A stretch of 64,000 nucleotides of DNA. It comes from a bacterium (lineage in GTDB: Bacteria > JAGOBX01). The stretch spans positions 1-64,000 of the forward strand of contig JAKPEO010000110.1 in NCBI GenBank assembly GCA_029551925.1, given 5' to 3'. The stretch's first letter is position 1; the number at the start of each line of letters is the position of its first letter. Of the stretch, positions 26,090 through 36,870 are shown in pieces. A model generated the notes under the pieces. It was not told where the DNA came from. It saw nothing but the letters and a program-made list of their open reading frames with translations, and searched no databases. The position numbers and the translations under genes are program-made.

Positions 26090-28930
26090 TTAAATATATT
26101 TTTTCAAGTATTTTGCTGTATATGATTTTTCATTAAGTATTAATTCTTCTGGTGCGCCTTCAGCGATAACAAAGCCGCCGTTATCTCCTCCTTCAGGTCC
26201 TAAATCTATTATATAATCTGTTGATTTGATTACATCTAAATTATGTTCTATTACTACTACTGTATTTCCAGCATCTACAAGACGCTGCAAAACATTCAAT
26301 AATTTATTAACATCATCAAAATGCAGCCCAGTCGTTGGTTCGTCTAAAATATACAAAGTTTTACCTGTTGATTTTTTTAAAAGTTCAGCTGCCAATTTTA
26401 TACGCTGCGCTTCGCCGCCAGATAGCGTAGTAGCAGACTGACCTAATTTTATATAGCCCAACCCCACATCTTGAATAACCTTTAATTTATGATAAATCGC
26501 AGGAATTTTTTCAAAAAATTCAACTGCTTGATTTACTGTCATATTCAAAACATCGTAAATATTTTTATCTTTGTAAGTTACTTCCAATGTTTCAGAATTA
26601 TAGCGTTTTCCGCCGCAGACCTCGCATTGAATATACACATCGCTTAAAAAATGCATTTCTATTTTTATTACTCCGTCACCTTCGCACGCTTCGCATCTAC
26701 CGCCTTTAACATTAAATGAAAATCTGCCAATGTCATATCCGCGAATCTTTGCTTCTGTCGTTTGAGCAAATAATTTTCTAATATCATTAAATACTCCGGT
26801 ATATGTGGCTGGATTAGAACGCGGAGTCCTGCCAATCGGTTCTTGTGTAATATTAATAATCTTATCTATTTTTTCAATATTTTTTATTGCTTTATGATTG
26901 CCCGGTTTAATTTTACTTTTATAAAAATATTGATATAACGCATTGCATAAAATATCATTTATCAATGTTGATTTTCCTGAACCAGATACTCCTGTAATAC
27001 AAACAAATACATTCAATGGTATTTTAACATCTATATTTTTTAAATTATTTTCACAAGCGCCGATGATTTCTATATATTCATTTTCATTAATTTTTCTACG
27101 ATTTTTCGGAACAGCAATAACTTTTGTTTTATTCAAATATTGAGCAGTCAAAGACTTTTGAGATTTCAATATATCATCTATTTTCCCGCACGCCACAATC
27201 TCTCCGCCATTTCTACCAGCGCCCGGTCCTAAATCTATAATATAATCAGCATTGCGAATAGTATCTTCATCGTGCTCTACTACTAACACTGTATTTCCTA
27301 AATCGCGTAATTTGAATAATGTATTTAATAATCGCTCATTATCGCGCTGATGCAAACCAATACTTGGTTCGTCTAAAACATATAAAACTCCTACTAATCC
27401 CGAACCTATTTGCGTAGCGAGCCGTATTCTCTGACTCTCGCCGCCTGATAAACTCATCGCGTTTCTACTTAATGTCAAATAGCCAAGCCCGACATCAATC
27501 AAAAATTTCAGGCGCGCGCTGATTTCTTTTATTAATTGCTCCGCTATTTTTTTGCGTTCGCCGCTAAATTTCAATTTTTTAAAATATTCAAATGCTTTAA
27601 TAATAGACATATCTAAAATTTCACTGATATTATTACCTTTTGCATTTTTATTATTTGCAGTATCATCATCTAATGTAATAGCAAGACTTTCTTTGCGCAA
27701 GCGCGCGCCGCCGCAACTTTCGCATTTATGTTCGCTCATAAATTGTTTGTAAAACTCGCGCGCCGCCTCTGAATCAGTTGTCTTATAGCGCCGCTCTAAC
27801 ATCGGAATAACGCCTTCCCATTTGCCAGAAAATTTAAAATCCATTCGTTCGCTTTTATATTCTTTTATTATTTTTTCGCCTTCTGAACCATACAAAATAA
27901 TTTTTTTGATGTTTTCAGGCAGCTGCTCAAACGGCGTAGTTAAATCAAAATTATAATGTTTAGCCAAACTGCGCAATTCTTGTCTAAACATACTATTAGC
28001 CGAATTGTGAATTAATATCGCGCCGTCTTCGATACTTTTGCTTTTATCAGGAATTATTAAATCAACATCAAATAAATAACGCGTGCCTAATCCATGACAA
28101 TCCGGACAAGCGCCGTAAGGATTATTAAAAGAAAAATTACGCGGCGCAAGCGGCTTATAACTTACTCCGCATTTAATACAATTCAATTTTTCTGAATACA
28201 AAATTTTTTCTTTATCCACAACCGCTATTTCTACTAAACCATTAGTTAATTTCAACGCGGTTTCTATTGATTCTGCCAATCGCGATTTTATCGTCTGCTT
28301 CATTATCAATCTATCAACTATAACTGAAATTCTATGTTTAACATTCTTTTTTAATTTTATCTCTTCTTCTAATAAATATTCTTTTTCATCTACCAATACT
28401 CTGACAAATCCTTTTTTTTGTAAATCTTCAAATAACTGCTGGTATTCGCCCTTTCTATCTAATACCATTGGCGCTAAAATTGAAAATTTTTCATTTTCCC
28501 GCACGCGCGAAAATATATCATTTAATATTTGGTCAATAGAAGCGGTTTGTATCTTCTCGCCGCATTTATAACATCTGATTGTCCCTAATCGAGCAAATAA
28601 CACTCTTAAATAATCATTTATTTCTGTGATTGTGCCAACAGTAGAACGCGGATTTTTACTGATACCTTTTTGTTCAATTGAAATTGCCGGAGATAAGCCG
28701 GTAATTGATTCTACCGCTGGTTTAGTCATCTGCCCTAAAAACTGCCGAGCGTATGCAGACAGCGATTCTATATATCTTCGCTGCCCTTCGGCATAAATTG
28801 TATCAAACGCCAGCGTCGATTTGCCGGACCCGCTTAATCCAGTAATTACCACCAATTTATTTCGCGGTATCTTAACATCTATATTTTTTAAATTATGCTC
28901 GCGCGCTCCTTTGATTTCTATATATTCCAT
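26090..28930 (-). CDS. uvrA: Excinuclease ABC subunit A
   Basis: The DNA-damage-recognition ATPase of nucleotide excision repair. 946 residues (family about 940). Two ABC modules are seen: the first P-loop GLSGSGKSTLAFDTIYAEGQ, and the second GVSGSGKSTLINDILCN. ABC signatures are LSGGESQRIRLA and LSGGEAQRIKLA, with Walker B LDEPSIGLH and LDEPTTGLHF. Zinc modules are CIKCGVSYKPLAPRNF...CPDC and CEACEGDGV...CEVCGG. The ribosome binding site is GGAGTTGAG. It appears to be transcribed alone. No obvious LexA box was seen in its upstream region. Confidence 0.98.
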   Translation of the reverse strand: MEYIEIKGAREHNLKNIDVKIPRNKLVVITGLSGSGKSTLAFDTIYAEGQRRYIESLSAYARQFLGQMTKPAVESITGLSPAISIEQKGISKNPRSTVGTITEINDYLRVLFARLGTIRCYKCGEKIQTASIDQILNDIFSRVRENEKFSILAPMVLDRKGEYQQLFEDLQKKGFVRVLVDEKEYLLEEEIKLKKNVKHRISVIVDRLIMKQTIKSRLAESIETALKLTNGLVEIAVVDKEKILYSEKLNCIKCGVSYKPLAPRNFSFNNPYGACPDCHGLGTRYLFDVDLIIPDKSKSIEDGAILIHNSANSMFRQELRSLAKHYNFDLTTPFEQLPENIKKIILYGSEGEKIIKEYKSERMDFKFSGKWEGVIPMLERRYKTTDSEAAREFYKQFMSEHKCESCGGARLRKESLAITLDDDTANNKNAKGNNISEILDMSIIKAFEYFKKLKFSGERKKIAEQLIKEISARLKFLIDVGLGYLTLSRNAMSLSGGESQRIRLATQIGSGLVGVLYVLDEPSIGLHQRDNERLLNTLFKLRDLGNTVLVVEHDEDTIRNADYIIDLGPGAGRNGGEIVACGKIDDILKSQKSLTAQYLNKTKVIAVPKNRRKINENEYIEIIGACENNLKNIDVKIPLNVFVCITGVSGSGKSTLINDILCNALYQYFYKSKIKPGNHKAIKNIEKIDKIINITQEPIGRTPRSNPATYTGVFNDIRKLFAQTTEAKIRGYDIGRFSFNVKGGRCEACEGDGVIKIEMHFLSDVYIQCEVCGGKRYNSETLEVTYKDKNIYDVLNMTVNQAVEFFEKIPAIYHKLKVIQDVGLGYIKLGQSATTLSGGEAQRIKLAAELLKKSTGKTLYILDEPTTGLHFDDVNKLLNVLQRLVDAGNTVVVIEHNLDVIKSTDYIIDLGPEGGDNGGFVIAEGAPEELILNEKSYTAKYLKKYI

Positions 28931-29080
28931 AAAATTAACTCAACTCCGCTAAATTAAATTTTCATCTCGGGAAATTATATAGACATGGTATTCCCCTTTT
29001 TTCAGAAATATATTATAAAATAAAAAATCTAAGTCAAGAGAGAAAAAGTGTAAAAGCTGAGTTTGCACGTTCATAGTATT

Positions 29081-29137
29081 TTTTTTAAAAAAAATATAGT
29101 AGAGCAAATTTATCTTTCAAGATACACTCGCCCTACT
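29081..29137 (-). terminator. Terminator-like hairpin with no obvious upstream gene
   Basis: On the minus strand, arms 29119-29137 and 29098-29116 form a 19-base stem (three G-U pairs and one mismatch) with a 2-base gap (a few end pairs must open to form a real loop), followed by a T-rich run at 29097-29081. This is the form of an intrinsic terminator for minus-strand RNA, yet I see no intact minus-strand gene between it and 30083. Confidence 0.5.
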
Positions 29138-29275
29138 TATATCAACTCTGCAATGAATAATAAAAAACTGCAAAGACGCAAATGCCCGCAAAGTTTTAAT
29201 TAAAAAATTTGATAACCCTGGTCAAATTGAATGTCCTTGAAACATTTGCTAAATTAAAAAAACTTACTTACGCCG

Positions 29276-29627
29276 CTGCGGGCAGAAAAATTATTCCACT
29301 ATTTTGAATTTTCACGCGGCGTTGAAACAAGTCTTGATAATATCCAAGTGTTATCTTGAATATTTCAAAATAGCGTATCAGGCATTCCTGCTTCAGCCGT
29401 ATCATACAAATATTTAGAAGTTCAGTTATTAAAACGCCAAAGATTTATATGCTTGGTATCGGGCTAATGCGAAATATATAAGCGGTCAGTCAAGATTTGA
29501 AATTGACGCGATAGCGGTATCTGAAAACGGCATTATTAGTTTTGAAATAAAATTGCGAGACACGGTAATTAAATCAGACGGCACAAAACTGATTGAATTT
29601 GCAAAGGCATTGAAATCAAAAAAATGA
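29276..29627 (+). pseudogene. Remnant of a DUF4143-type nuclease/ATPase gene
   Basis: No intact frame, but two pieces read like the C-terminal half of DUF4143 proteins: VSGIPASAVSYKYLEVQ (29376 region, with a stop codon just before it) and, after a frame change, RFEIDAIAVSENGIISFEIK with the Asp...Glu-x-Lys of the PD-(D/E)xK nuclease-like core, ending at a TGA at 29625. At least one stop and one frameshift separate the pieces. These proteins are usually AAA ATPases with a nuclease-like tail. The surrounding gap (28931-30083) holds no intact gene. 29628-30060 contains further broken coding-like pieces that I cannot assign. Confidence 0.5.
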
Positions 29628-30083
29628 CGCAGCGGAATTATTATATATTCAGATAATCTCATTAAAAAAATCGCAGAACCGGATATTATGGGCAGCTCCT
29701 ACAAAAAATTATTCAGTTAAATGTAGATTAAAGTATTACAACTGACAAAATATTTTTAAGCTGGTTATACTTTATGATAACAAGACAATCGGCGATATGA
29801 GATAATCATTTATGCGAAAATATCGGCTTTTTTTTAAAAGAGCATATTACTAAAAATCTAAATTATCTCTTTTATCAACATATTTCACGATTTTTGCGTA
29901 TAATCATTAAAAGCGCAACTTGATAAAATAGAAAATCTTGATTTTTGTTAGACAAGTCGGCATTCACGAAAACATTTACCTCTACGAAAACGCAACAGTG
30001 TAATTATCAAATCGAAGACGATAAACTTATTATTCGGACGATCATCAGGTCAAAAAAAAACGATATTAAACATCTCAAAAAAA

Positions 30084-30112
30084 TTGACAAATTATGATAA
30101 ATATTGTATAAA
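30084..30112 (+). promoter_or_regulatory. Near-consensus promoter for the deaminase at 30153
   Basis: TTGACA (30084-30089), 17-bp spacer, TATAAA (30107-30112). Predicted start of transcription about 30119, 34 bp before the ATG at 30153. The -35 box overlaps an in-frame alternative start, which decides against that start. Confidence 0.7.
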
Positions 30113-30152
30113 TATTTCAATAAAAATTTCATCATTATTTATATCAAATGAA

Positions 30153-30527
30153 ATGATCGAAACTGAAACACTATTAAAAAAAGCGTGGGAAGCGCGAGAA
30201 TACGCTGCGCCGTCAGGTGAAATAAAAGTCGGCTGCGCATTAGCAACTGAATCTAACGAAATTATACTCGGCTGGAATGTCGGCGGACCGTGGAGTATGG
30301 GCATACACGCCGAGGTCTGTGCAATTGTGCAATTAGTAAAAACCAAAAGCAAAGCTGTAAAAATCGCAATTGTTGCAAATGCAAATTTTTTCACACCTTG
30401 CGGCAGTTGTCGTGACTGGCTATTGAAATTCTGCGACGTTTCAAGTCCGGTAATAATTCAAAATCATCGCGGCGAAACTTATAATTTTATATTAAAAGAT
30501 TTATGTCCAAATTATCCTAAAATTTAA
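30153..30527 (+). CDS. Cytidine/blasticidin deaminase-like zinc enzyme
   Basis: 124 residues from the ATG at 30153. Zinc-site motifs HAEVCAIV and TPCGSCRDWLLKF are intact. GEIKVGCALATE replaces the FxVGAA block of standard cytidine deaminase, and the strand IAIVANANFFTPCG resembles blasticidin-S-deaminase-like members. So it deaminates a cytidine-like base, but whether the substrate is a nucleoside, a nucleotide or an antibiotic is open. It sits alone on the plus strand inside a decayed region, with its own strong promoter, suggesting recent arrival or a mobile cargo origin. Weak ribosome binding site. Confidence 0.75.
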   Translation: MIETETLLKKAWEAREYAAPSGEIKVGCALATESNEIILGWNVGGPWSMGIHAEVCAIVQLVKTKSKAVKIAIVANANFFTPCGSCRDWLLKFCDVSSPVIIQNHRGETYNFILKDLCPNYPKI

Positions 30528-31103
30528 TTTTTTAAAAAAACTGTTGTTTTAAAACCTAAGTCGGACTCTTAAATTTGAATAAAATTCAAAAAAAATCTCA
30601 AAATATCGGTAAAATACTATATTCTGACAATTTAATATTTTTTTTATTTTTGTGCTATATTGTTAGGTAAGTATATTTATCGAGATTTTATAATGTATTG
30701 TAAAATTATTCTTAAAAAAATATGCCAATAACAAAATTACTTATTTCGCTGCGCTTGTAGAATCCGTTTGAGTTCCTAAAAAAAATATGCAGCACAGTGA
30801 ATTATTAAAAAAATTGGAATGATTACCAAAAAAGAACAAGGCGAACTTTTAAAAATTGTTTTTAAAAATAATGCTAATCATTCCGAATTATTAAATTTTA
30901 TGTATTTTATGAGGTTGCATATATTTTTTCCGTAATTTTATTTAAGCGCACAACTTAAGTTACAGATTTAATACAGCGCAAAATTGATCTAATATCGCAC
31001 AACCAACTATTATCACAAACGCCGTCAAATAAAAAAAACATACAAAAAAATGATACTTTGAATTTTTTATGTTCCTAATAATGAAAATAATTTTTTTAAC
31101 AAA
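30528..31103. other. Gene-poor, very AT-rich stretch
   Basis: No confident gene. A 38-codon frame (30819-30935, plus, ITKKEQGELLKIVFKNNANH) may be a remnant. Its start lies inside a 10-bp inverted repeat (GGAATGATTA at 30816-30825 and its complement at 30875-30884). Other short coding-like pieces are broken by stops. Confidence 0.5.
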
Positions 31104-31132
31104 TTGACAAACGCAAAAAAATAAAATAAAAT
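31104..31132 (+). promoter_or_regulatory. Putative promoter for the TonB-dependent receptor
   Basis: TTGACA (31104-31109), 17-bp spacer, TAAAAT (31127-31132). The spacer and leader lie in an A-rich pentamer-like repeat. Confidence 0.55.
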
Positions 31133-31150
31133 AAATTAAATTAAATAAAA
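31121..31150 (+). repeat. Short pentamer tract in the receptor's promoter/leader
   Basis: ATAAA repeated three times followed by TTAAA twice, spanning the -10 box and ending just before the start codon at 31153. Too short to be sure it is a slippage tract. Confidence 0.4.
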
Positions 31151-31152
31151 AA

Positions 31153-32943
31153 ATGAAAATAATAAGACGGTTTCAATTTTTGCTAATTTTTCTAATATTT
31201 TCAATAAATCTAAATGCTTCTGATTCTGATTCTGATACGCTAAATTTTTTTGAATTAATAATTCATCAAAAATCAAAAGACAATATTAATAAAATAATTT
31301 CAAATAATCAGACATCAGAAAATACATTTTTTTATGATTTGAATAAACTTCCGAATTTTAATATTTTAAATGAAACTATTTTCGGTATTAATAGCATCGG
31401 TCAAGATAAAATAAAATACCGCGGAAAAACCGTAAAATTATTAGTTAATAATATGCCGTCAATAGAATCAATGCAAGTATTCAATTGTCAAATTATCAAT
31501 TCTATAAATCATTACAATAATAGTGATTTAGAATTAGTAAATTCTGCGTTAGGCGTAATCTATGGCGCTAATGCATTAAGCGCTATCATAAACATAAAAA
31601 ATACCGCACCGTCAAATAAAAATTACAGTGTAAATTATAGTTATGGTTCATTTAATTCTAATTCATTAAATTTATCATTAGCCGCGCCTATAAAAAATAT
31701 TTATTATTTAACAACTGATATTTCAGGTCTACAAACTGACGGATATAATGACTTTTCAAAAATGCAAAATTTAAATACTCAAATCAAATTTGGTTATCAT
31801 AATAATAAAACTTTAATAGAATTATCAAATTTATATTCAAAAGAACAAACAGAAGATTTAATTGAAATTGTAGAATGGCAACGCGACAGACAAAATACAA
31901 ATTTGCGAATATATAATAAAATCGACAATTTGTTTTTTTCGTTCGGTTTATCTTATACTTCCGGCATACATAAAAGTTTTGAAATTTTAAATAATTACAA
32001 TCAGAAATTTCAATCTTATGATTTTGAAAAATCGACAAGATTAGATTTTTATTATAATTGTAGCGCAAATTTAAAAATGCAAGCAGGCGCCGAATTTACT
32101 AAATACGGCGGTGAAATACCAAATCAGCCGTTTGCTAAACGCGGCGAATTTTACTCAAAAGATAATGCTGTGTTCTATTTATTTAATTTCCATTTTATTG
32201 AGCGTTTGGAATTACAAACAGGCGGTAGATATAATGACAATTCCAAATACGGCGAATTATTTATCGACAGTCATAAATTAATTTTCAAGCCAAATCAAAA
32301 TAATATATTTTATTTTTTAACAGAGAAAAATTTCAAAAATCCATCTGTCTTTCAGACACAAATAAATAATTTTAAAAGCAATTCGGCATTATTACCTGAA
32401 ACTTTAAGGATATACGAATTAAATTACAAAAAGATATTTTCCAAAACTTTTAATCTAATAAGTTCAATATTCAAAAACATCGGTAAAAATCATATTGATA
32501 TTACTACTATTCCGTTTACAAATTCAGATAAAAAATACATTCATTACGGCGCAGATTTTTTTATTGATTATAATTATAAAAAATTTGAAAATATATTCGG
32601 CTATCAATATCTATATTCCGCATGGGATACGCGATTATTAAATAAACACAAATTTTTTTTTGCATGCGCTTATAATCATCAAAAAAATCTGAAATTTTCC
32701 ATTGATGCCCAATATGTAAATAAATATTATGGTTCAGCATACAAACAAAATCGAATGCCTGATTTCTTATTATTAAATTCAGCAATTACTTATAAAATTA
32801 AAGAACCACTAATTTTAAAAATTTCAGTAAATAATATTTTAGATAAAAATTATGCACTGATGTATGACGAACAATATGGTAAAGCGGCAATATCAATGCC
32901 CGGCATAAATATTTTTGCTTCATTAACTGCAGCTAATTTTTAA
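31153..32943 (+). CDS. TonB-dependent outer-membrane receptor
   Basis: 596 residues, short for the family (usually 650-800). Signal peptide MKIIRRFQFLLIFLIFSINLNAS. A reduced plug domain is visible: LLVNNMPSIES and LGVIYGANALSAIINIKN, which match the D/N-G-Y/P and YGa-AisGvInI plug signatures. The rest is a series of amphipathic strands (LQTGGRYNDNSKYGELF, LKISVNNILDKNYALMYD), the latter being the usual C-terminal TonB receptor motif. It ends in Phe, as outer-membrane barrels do. The TonB box is not clear. The ligand is unknown (siderophore, cobamide or a glycan are possible). No tonB/exbBD genes are in the window. Confidence 0.85.
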   Translation: MKIIRRFQFLLIFLIFSINLNASDSDSDTLNFFELIIHQKSKDNINKIISNNQTSENTFFYDLNKLPNFNILNETIFGINSIGQDKIKYRGKTVKLLVNNMPSIESMQVFNCQIINSINHYNNSDLELVNSALGVIYGANALSAIINIKNTAPSNKNYSVNYSYGSFNSNSLNLSLAAPIKNIYYLTTDISGLQTDGYNDFSKMQNLNTQIKFGYHNNKTLIELSNLYSKEQTEDLIEIVEWQRDRQNTNLRIYNKIDNLFFSFGLSYTSGIHKSFEILNNYNQKFQSYDFEKSTRLDFYYNCSANLKMQAGAEFTKYGGEIPNQPFAKRGEFYSKDNAVFYLFNFHFIERLELQTGGRYNDNSKYGELFIDSHKLIFKPNQNNIFYFLTEKNFKNPSVFQTQINNFKSNSALLPETLRIYELNYKKIFSKTFNLISSIFKNIGKNHIDITTIPFTNSDKKYIHYGADFFIDYNYKKFENIFGYQYLYSAWDTRLLNKHKFFFACAYNHQKNLKFSIDAQYVNKYYGSAYKQNRMPDFLLLNSAITYKIKEPLILKISVNNILDKNYALMYDEQYGKAAISMPGINIFASLTAANF

Positions 32944-32987
32944 TTTAGGTCTTATTTTTTTACGATTTGATTTTAAAATTAAAAAAA

Positions 32988-33031
32988 AAGTGGATAGTTA
33001 ATAATTTTTAAAAATTATTAACTATCCACTT
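32988..33031. terminator. Bidirectional terminator between the receptor gene and the atp operon
   Basis: A perfect 44-base palindrome (AAGTGGATAGTTAATAATTT and onward, dyad centre 33009/33010) lies between convergent genes. An A-run precedes it (so T-run for the minus strand) and a T-rich stretch follows it. Confidence 0.9.
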
Positions 33032-33068
33032 CCTTTTATTTATTATTTTATATAAAATTACTATAAAC

Positions 33069-33524
33069 TTATTTTTCTTGATTTTTGTAATTAGTCACTG
33101 TTGAAAGCCGGACTAACGCGCGCTGCAACGCCGCTTCTGCACGAATAATATCTATACTTTCGTCTCTACTGCGCAATCTGTCTTCTGCTCGTTTTTTCGC
33201 TGATTCTGCGCGTCCTACATCTATTTTATCTGCTGGTTCTGCCGCGTGAGTAATAACATTTATCGCGTCAGGCATGACTTCGCAAAATCCACCTAACACT
33301 GTAAAAAATATATATTTTTCATCTTTTTCTTCTTTTTTAATTTTTAGTTCGCCAAGTTTTAAACTACTCAAAAACGGAGTATGTCCGGGCAAAACAGTAA
33401 ACATCCCAGCTTCGCCCGGAAAATTAGCAGCAGATATATTATCTGAAAAAACGATATTTCCGTCTTTCGTAACTATCTCTAATTTTATATAATCATATAT
33501 CGTTTTTTGTTTGGTTTCTGTCAT
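33069..33524 (-). CDS. atpC: F1Fo ATP synthase epsilon subunit
   Basis: 151 residues, last gene of the atp operon. The N-terminal beta-sandwich shows FPGEAGMFTVLPGHTPFLSSL, the epsilon hallmark, followed by EEKYIFFTVLGGFCEVMPDAINV-type strands. The C-terminal two helices are Ala/Arg-rich (AESAKKRAEDRLRS, AALQRALVRL) and act as the regulatory arm of the central stalk. The ribosome binding site is GGGAG. It starts 2 bases after atpD and ends 38 bp before the terminator palindrome. Confidence 0.95.
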   Translation of the reverse strand: MTETKQKTIYDYIKLEIVTKDGNIVFSDNISAANFPGEAGMFTVLPGHTPFLSSLKLGELKIKKEEKDEKYIFFTVLGGFCEVMPDAINVITHAAEPADKIDVGRAESAKKRAEDRLRSRDESIDIIRAEAALQRALVRLSTVTNYKNQEK

Positions 33525-33526
33525 TA

Positions 33527-34954
<1,428 letters not shown>

Positions 34955-35001
34955 TTATACGCAATATATTAAAGATTCAATTACTAAATTTGATTTTTTT
35001 A

Positions 35002-35892
35002 TTAAATACCTTTTAAAGATTCCTTCATCATATTTATAGTCGCATTTATTAATTCCATAAGACCATTATCATATTTTTCCAAATCAACACTGCCTTTTTC
35101 TTCGCCGCTTATATCAATTCTATTTTCCATAGATTTTTTTAATTTAAAAATATTTTGGTTCTGTTTATAAAAACCATACGATATTTTTTTATTGCCTTTA
35201 AAACCAACTTCATCCCCGCGTAAATCTCCATTTAAAATAATATCAAATGATTTTAATACAGGCGCGCCTTTTTTACCTTTATCAATGTAAAACGAAACTT
35301 TTATTGCTCCATTTGCTTGTGCTGCGTTTGTAAGTTCCGCTAAATTACTTATAAGTTTTATAGCTTTTAAAGGATTAGTGGGAAATAAGCCAAGCCCTTC
35401 AGCTGACATTTTTATTCCTTTAGTAGTGACTCCATCGCTAAAAACACTACCTTTATAACCTTTTGTTGTTTTTTCAAAATCAAGGTCTAAAGATTTATAA
35501 TATTCAAGTTCAGTCAAATTTTCTTTTGGAACCACTTCAAAACCAGCATCTTCGAATGCTTTTTCAACTAACTCATATACTCTATTTATTACAGAATTAT
35601 AATAATCATTTCCGAGATATATGGTTGAAGTTTTTGTTGTAAGCGTATTGGTCGCTCTCTGTGCAAATACACTGCTTGACACTTCTTTGCTTTGCATAAA
35701 TTCACCAGCAAATTCTACAATTAACAACTTACTGACATTCCATTTTTTCAATTTTTCAAAATTATTGTCTGTTAATTTTTTTGTCATTTTAGATATATCA
35801 TCAAAATCAGCAGCATTATACTCGTAATCAGCGGCAAAAACATTCAAAGAAATAAAAAAAACTAACAAAAATAATACTATTTTCTTTTTCAT
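35002..35892 (-). CDS. Secreted protein of unknown function inserted in the atp operon
   Basis: 296 residues with a clear signal peptide (MKKKIVLFLLVFFISLNVFA, cleavage before ADYEY). The mature part has the repeated pattern VSKLLIVEFAGEFMQS, then VYELVEKAFEDAGFEVVPKE and later VLKSFDIILNGDLRGDEVGF, an alpha/beta layout resembling periplasmic proteins that contain a CsgG-like or TolB-N-like nucleotide-independent fold. I do not recognise a named family. It is in the same orientation as, and tightly between, atpG (59 bp) and atpD (65 bp), so it should be co-transcribed with the ATP synthase. No membrane anchor or lipobox is visible. Confidence 0.8.
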   Translation of the reverse strand: MKKKIVLFLLVFFISLNVFAADYEYNAADFDDISKMTKKLTDNNFEKLKKWNVSKLLIVEFAGEFMQSKEVSSSVFAQRATNTLTTKTSTIYLGNDYYNSVINRVYELVEKAFEDAGFEVVPKENLTELEYYKSLDLDFEKTTKGYKGSVFSDGVTTKGIKMSAEGLGLFPTNPLKAIKLISNLAELTNAAQANGAIKVSFYIDKGKKGAPVLKSFDIILNGDLRGDEVGFKGNKKISYGFYKQNQNIFKLKKSMENRIDISGEEKGSVDLEKYDNGLMELINATINMMKESLKGI

Positions 35893-35951
35893 TTTATATT
35901 TTTACACACTCCTATAAAAAAATTTAAAACTTTTTTCACTTTATTTTTTTC

Positions 35952-36851
35952 TTATTGCTCTAACGCATTTGCGCCGCCGACAATTTCAGATATTTCTTTT
36001 GTAATCGCTGCTTGACGCATTCTGTTATATTGTATTGTCAAAATTCTCAAACGCTCAACGCAATTGTTAGTGGCATTATCCATTGCTGTCATTCTTGACG
36101 CTAATTCGCCGACATACGATTCTAATAACGCCGAATAAATTTCAGATGAAATATACATTGGCAATAATTGTTCTAAAATAGCTACTTCTGACGGCTCGTA
36201 TAAATAATCTATTATTTCGCCTTCCATTTTATTTTTAAATTCAGCATCTTGCTGAATTTTTTCATCGATATTATCAACAACAGGCGCTAATTTTTTAAAA
36301 GTAATATTCTGTTTTAATATTGATTTATAATGATTATACAATACAAGTATACTACCTACATTTCCTTGCTTATAATCATCTATTAATTCATTTGCAATCT
36401 TATCTGCTACTTTAATATCAAATGTTCGATAGACGCCGACAAATGATTTTTCTACTTGATAATTCCGTTTGGTAAGATATGTCGCACCTTTTCTACCAAT
36501 CACCCAAAGTTTATAATTCTTATCTTGCTGCTTTAATTCGTTAATATATCTAACGAGTTCTTTTAAAAGTAAAGAATTAAAAGCACCGCACAATCCTCTA
36601 TCAGATGTCACAACAACTATCCCAATAGTATTAGATGAATTTTTATCCAATAAAAAATGCTCTTTAATATCACAACGCAGAGCTAATGATAAAGTAATAT
36701 CTTCAATCTTTTTCTTAAAATTTCGATATTTTAAGGTCTGCTGCTCAGCTCTTTTAAACTTCGCAGAAGCAACCATTTTCATAGCACGCGTAATCTGCTG
36801 GGTATTTTTTATTGCCTTTATGCGAACCCTCAAATCTTTTAAACCGGGCAT
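35952..36851 (-). CDS. atpG: F1Fo ATP synthase gamma subunit
   Basis: 299 residues. Central rotor shaft of F1. The N-terminus PGLKDLRVRIKAIKNTQQIT and MKMVASAKFKRAEQ, the mid SDRGLCGAFNSLLLKE, and the C-terminal SRMTAMDNATNN(C)...YNRMRQAAITKEISEIVGGA are textbook gamma motifs at both ends of the coiled coil. Good site AAGGTGG. It follows atpA by 19 bases. Confidence 0.97.
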   Translation of the reverse strand: MPGLKDLRVRIKAIKNTQQITRAMKMVASAKFKRAEQQTLKYRNFKKKIEDITLSLALRCDIKEHFLLDKNSSNTIGIVVVTSDRGLCGAFNSLLLKELVRYINELKQQDKNYKLWVIGRKGATYLTKRNYQVEKSFVGVYRTFDIKVADKIANELIDDYKQGNVGSILVLYNHYKSILKQNITFKKLAPVVDNIDEKIQQDAEFKNKMEGEIIDYLYEPSEVAILEQLLPMYISSEIYSALLESYVGELASRMTAMDNATNNCVERLRILTIQYNRMRQAAITKEISEIVGGANALEQ

Positions 36852-36870
36852 AGTTTTTCCACCTTATTTT

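Noticed and set aside
28931-29060. LexA/SOS box upstream of uvrA
   Set aside because: No convincing palindromic SOS-type motif was found; a TTGACT...TATAAT pair exists but with only 14 bp between boxes.
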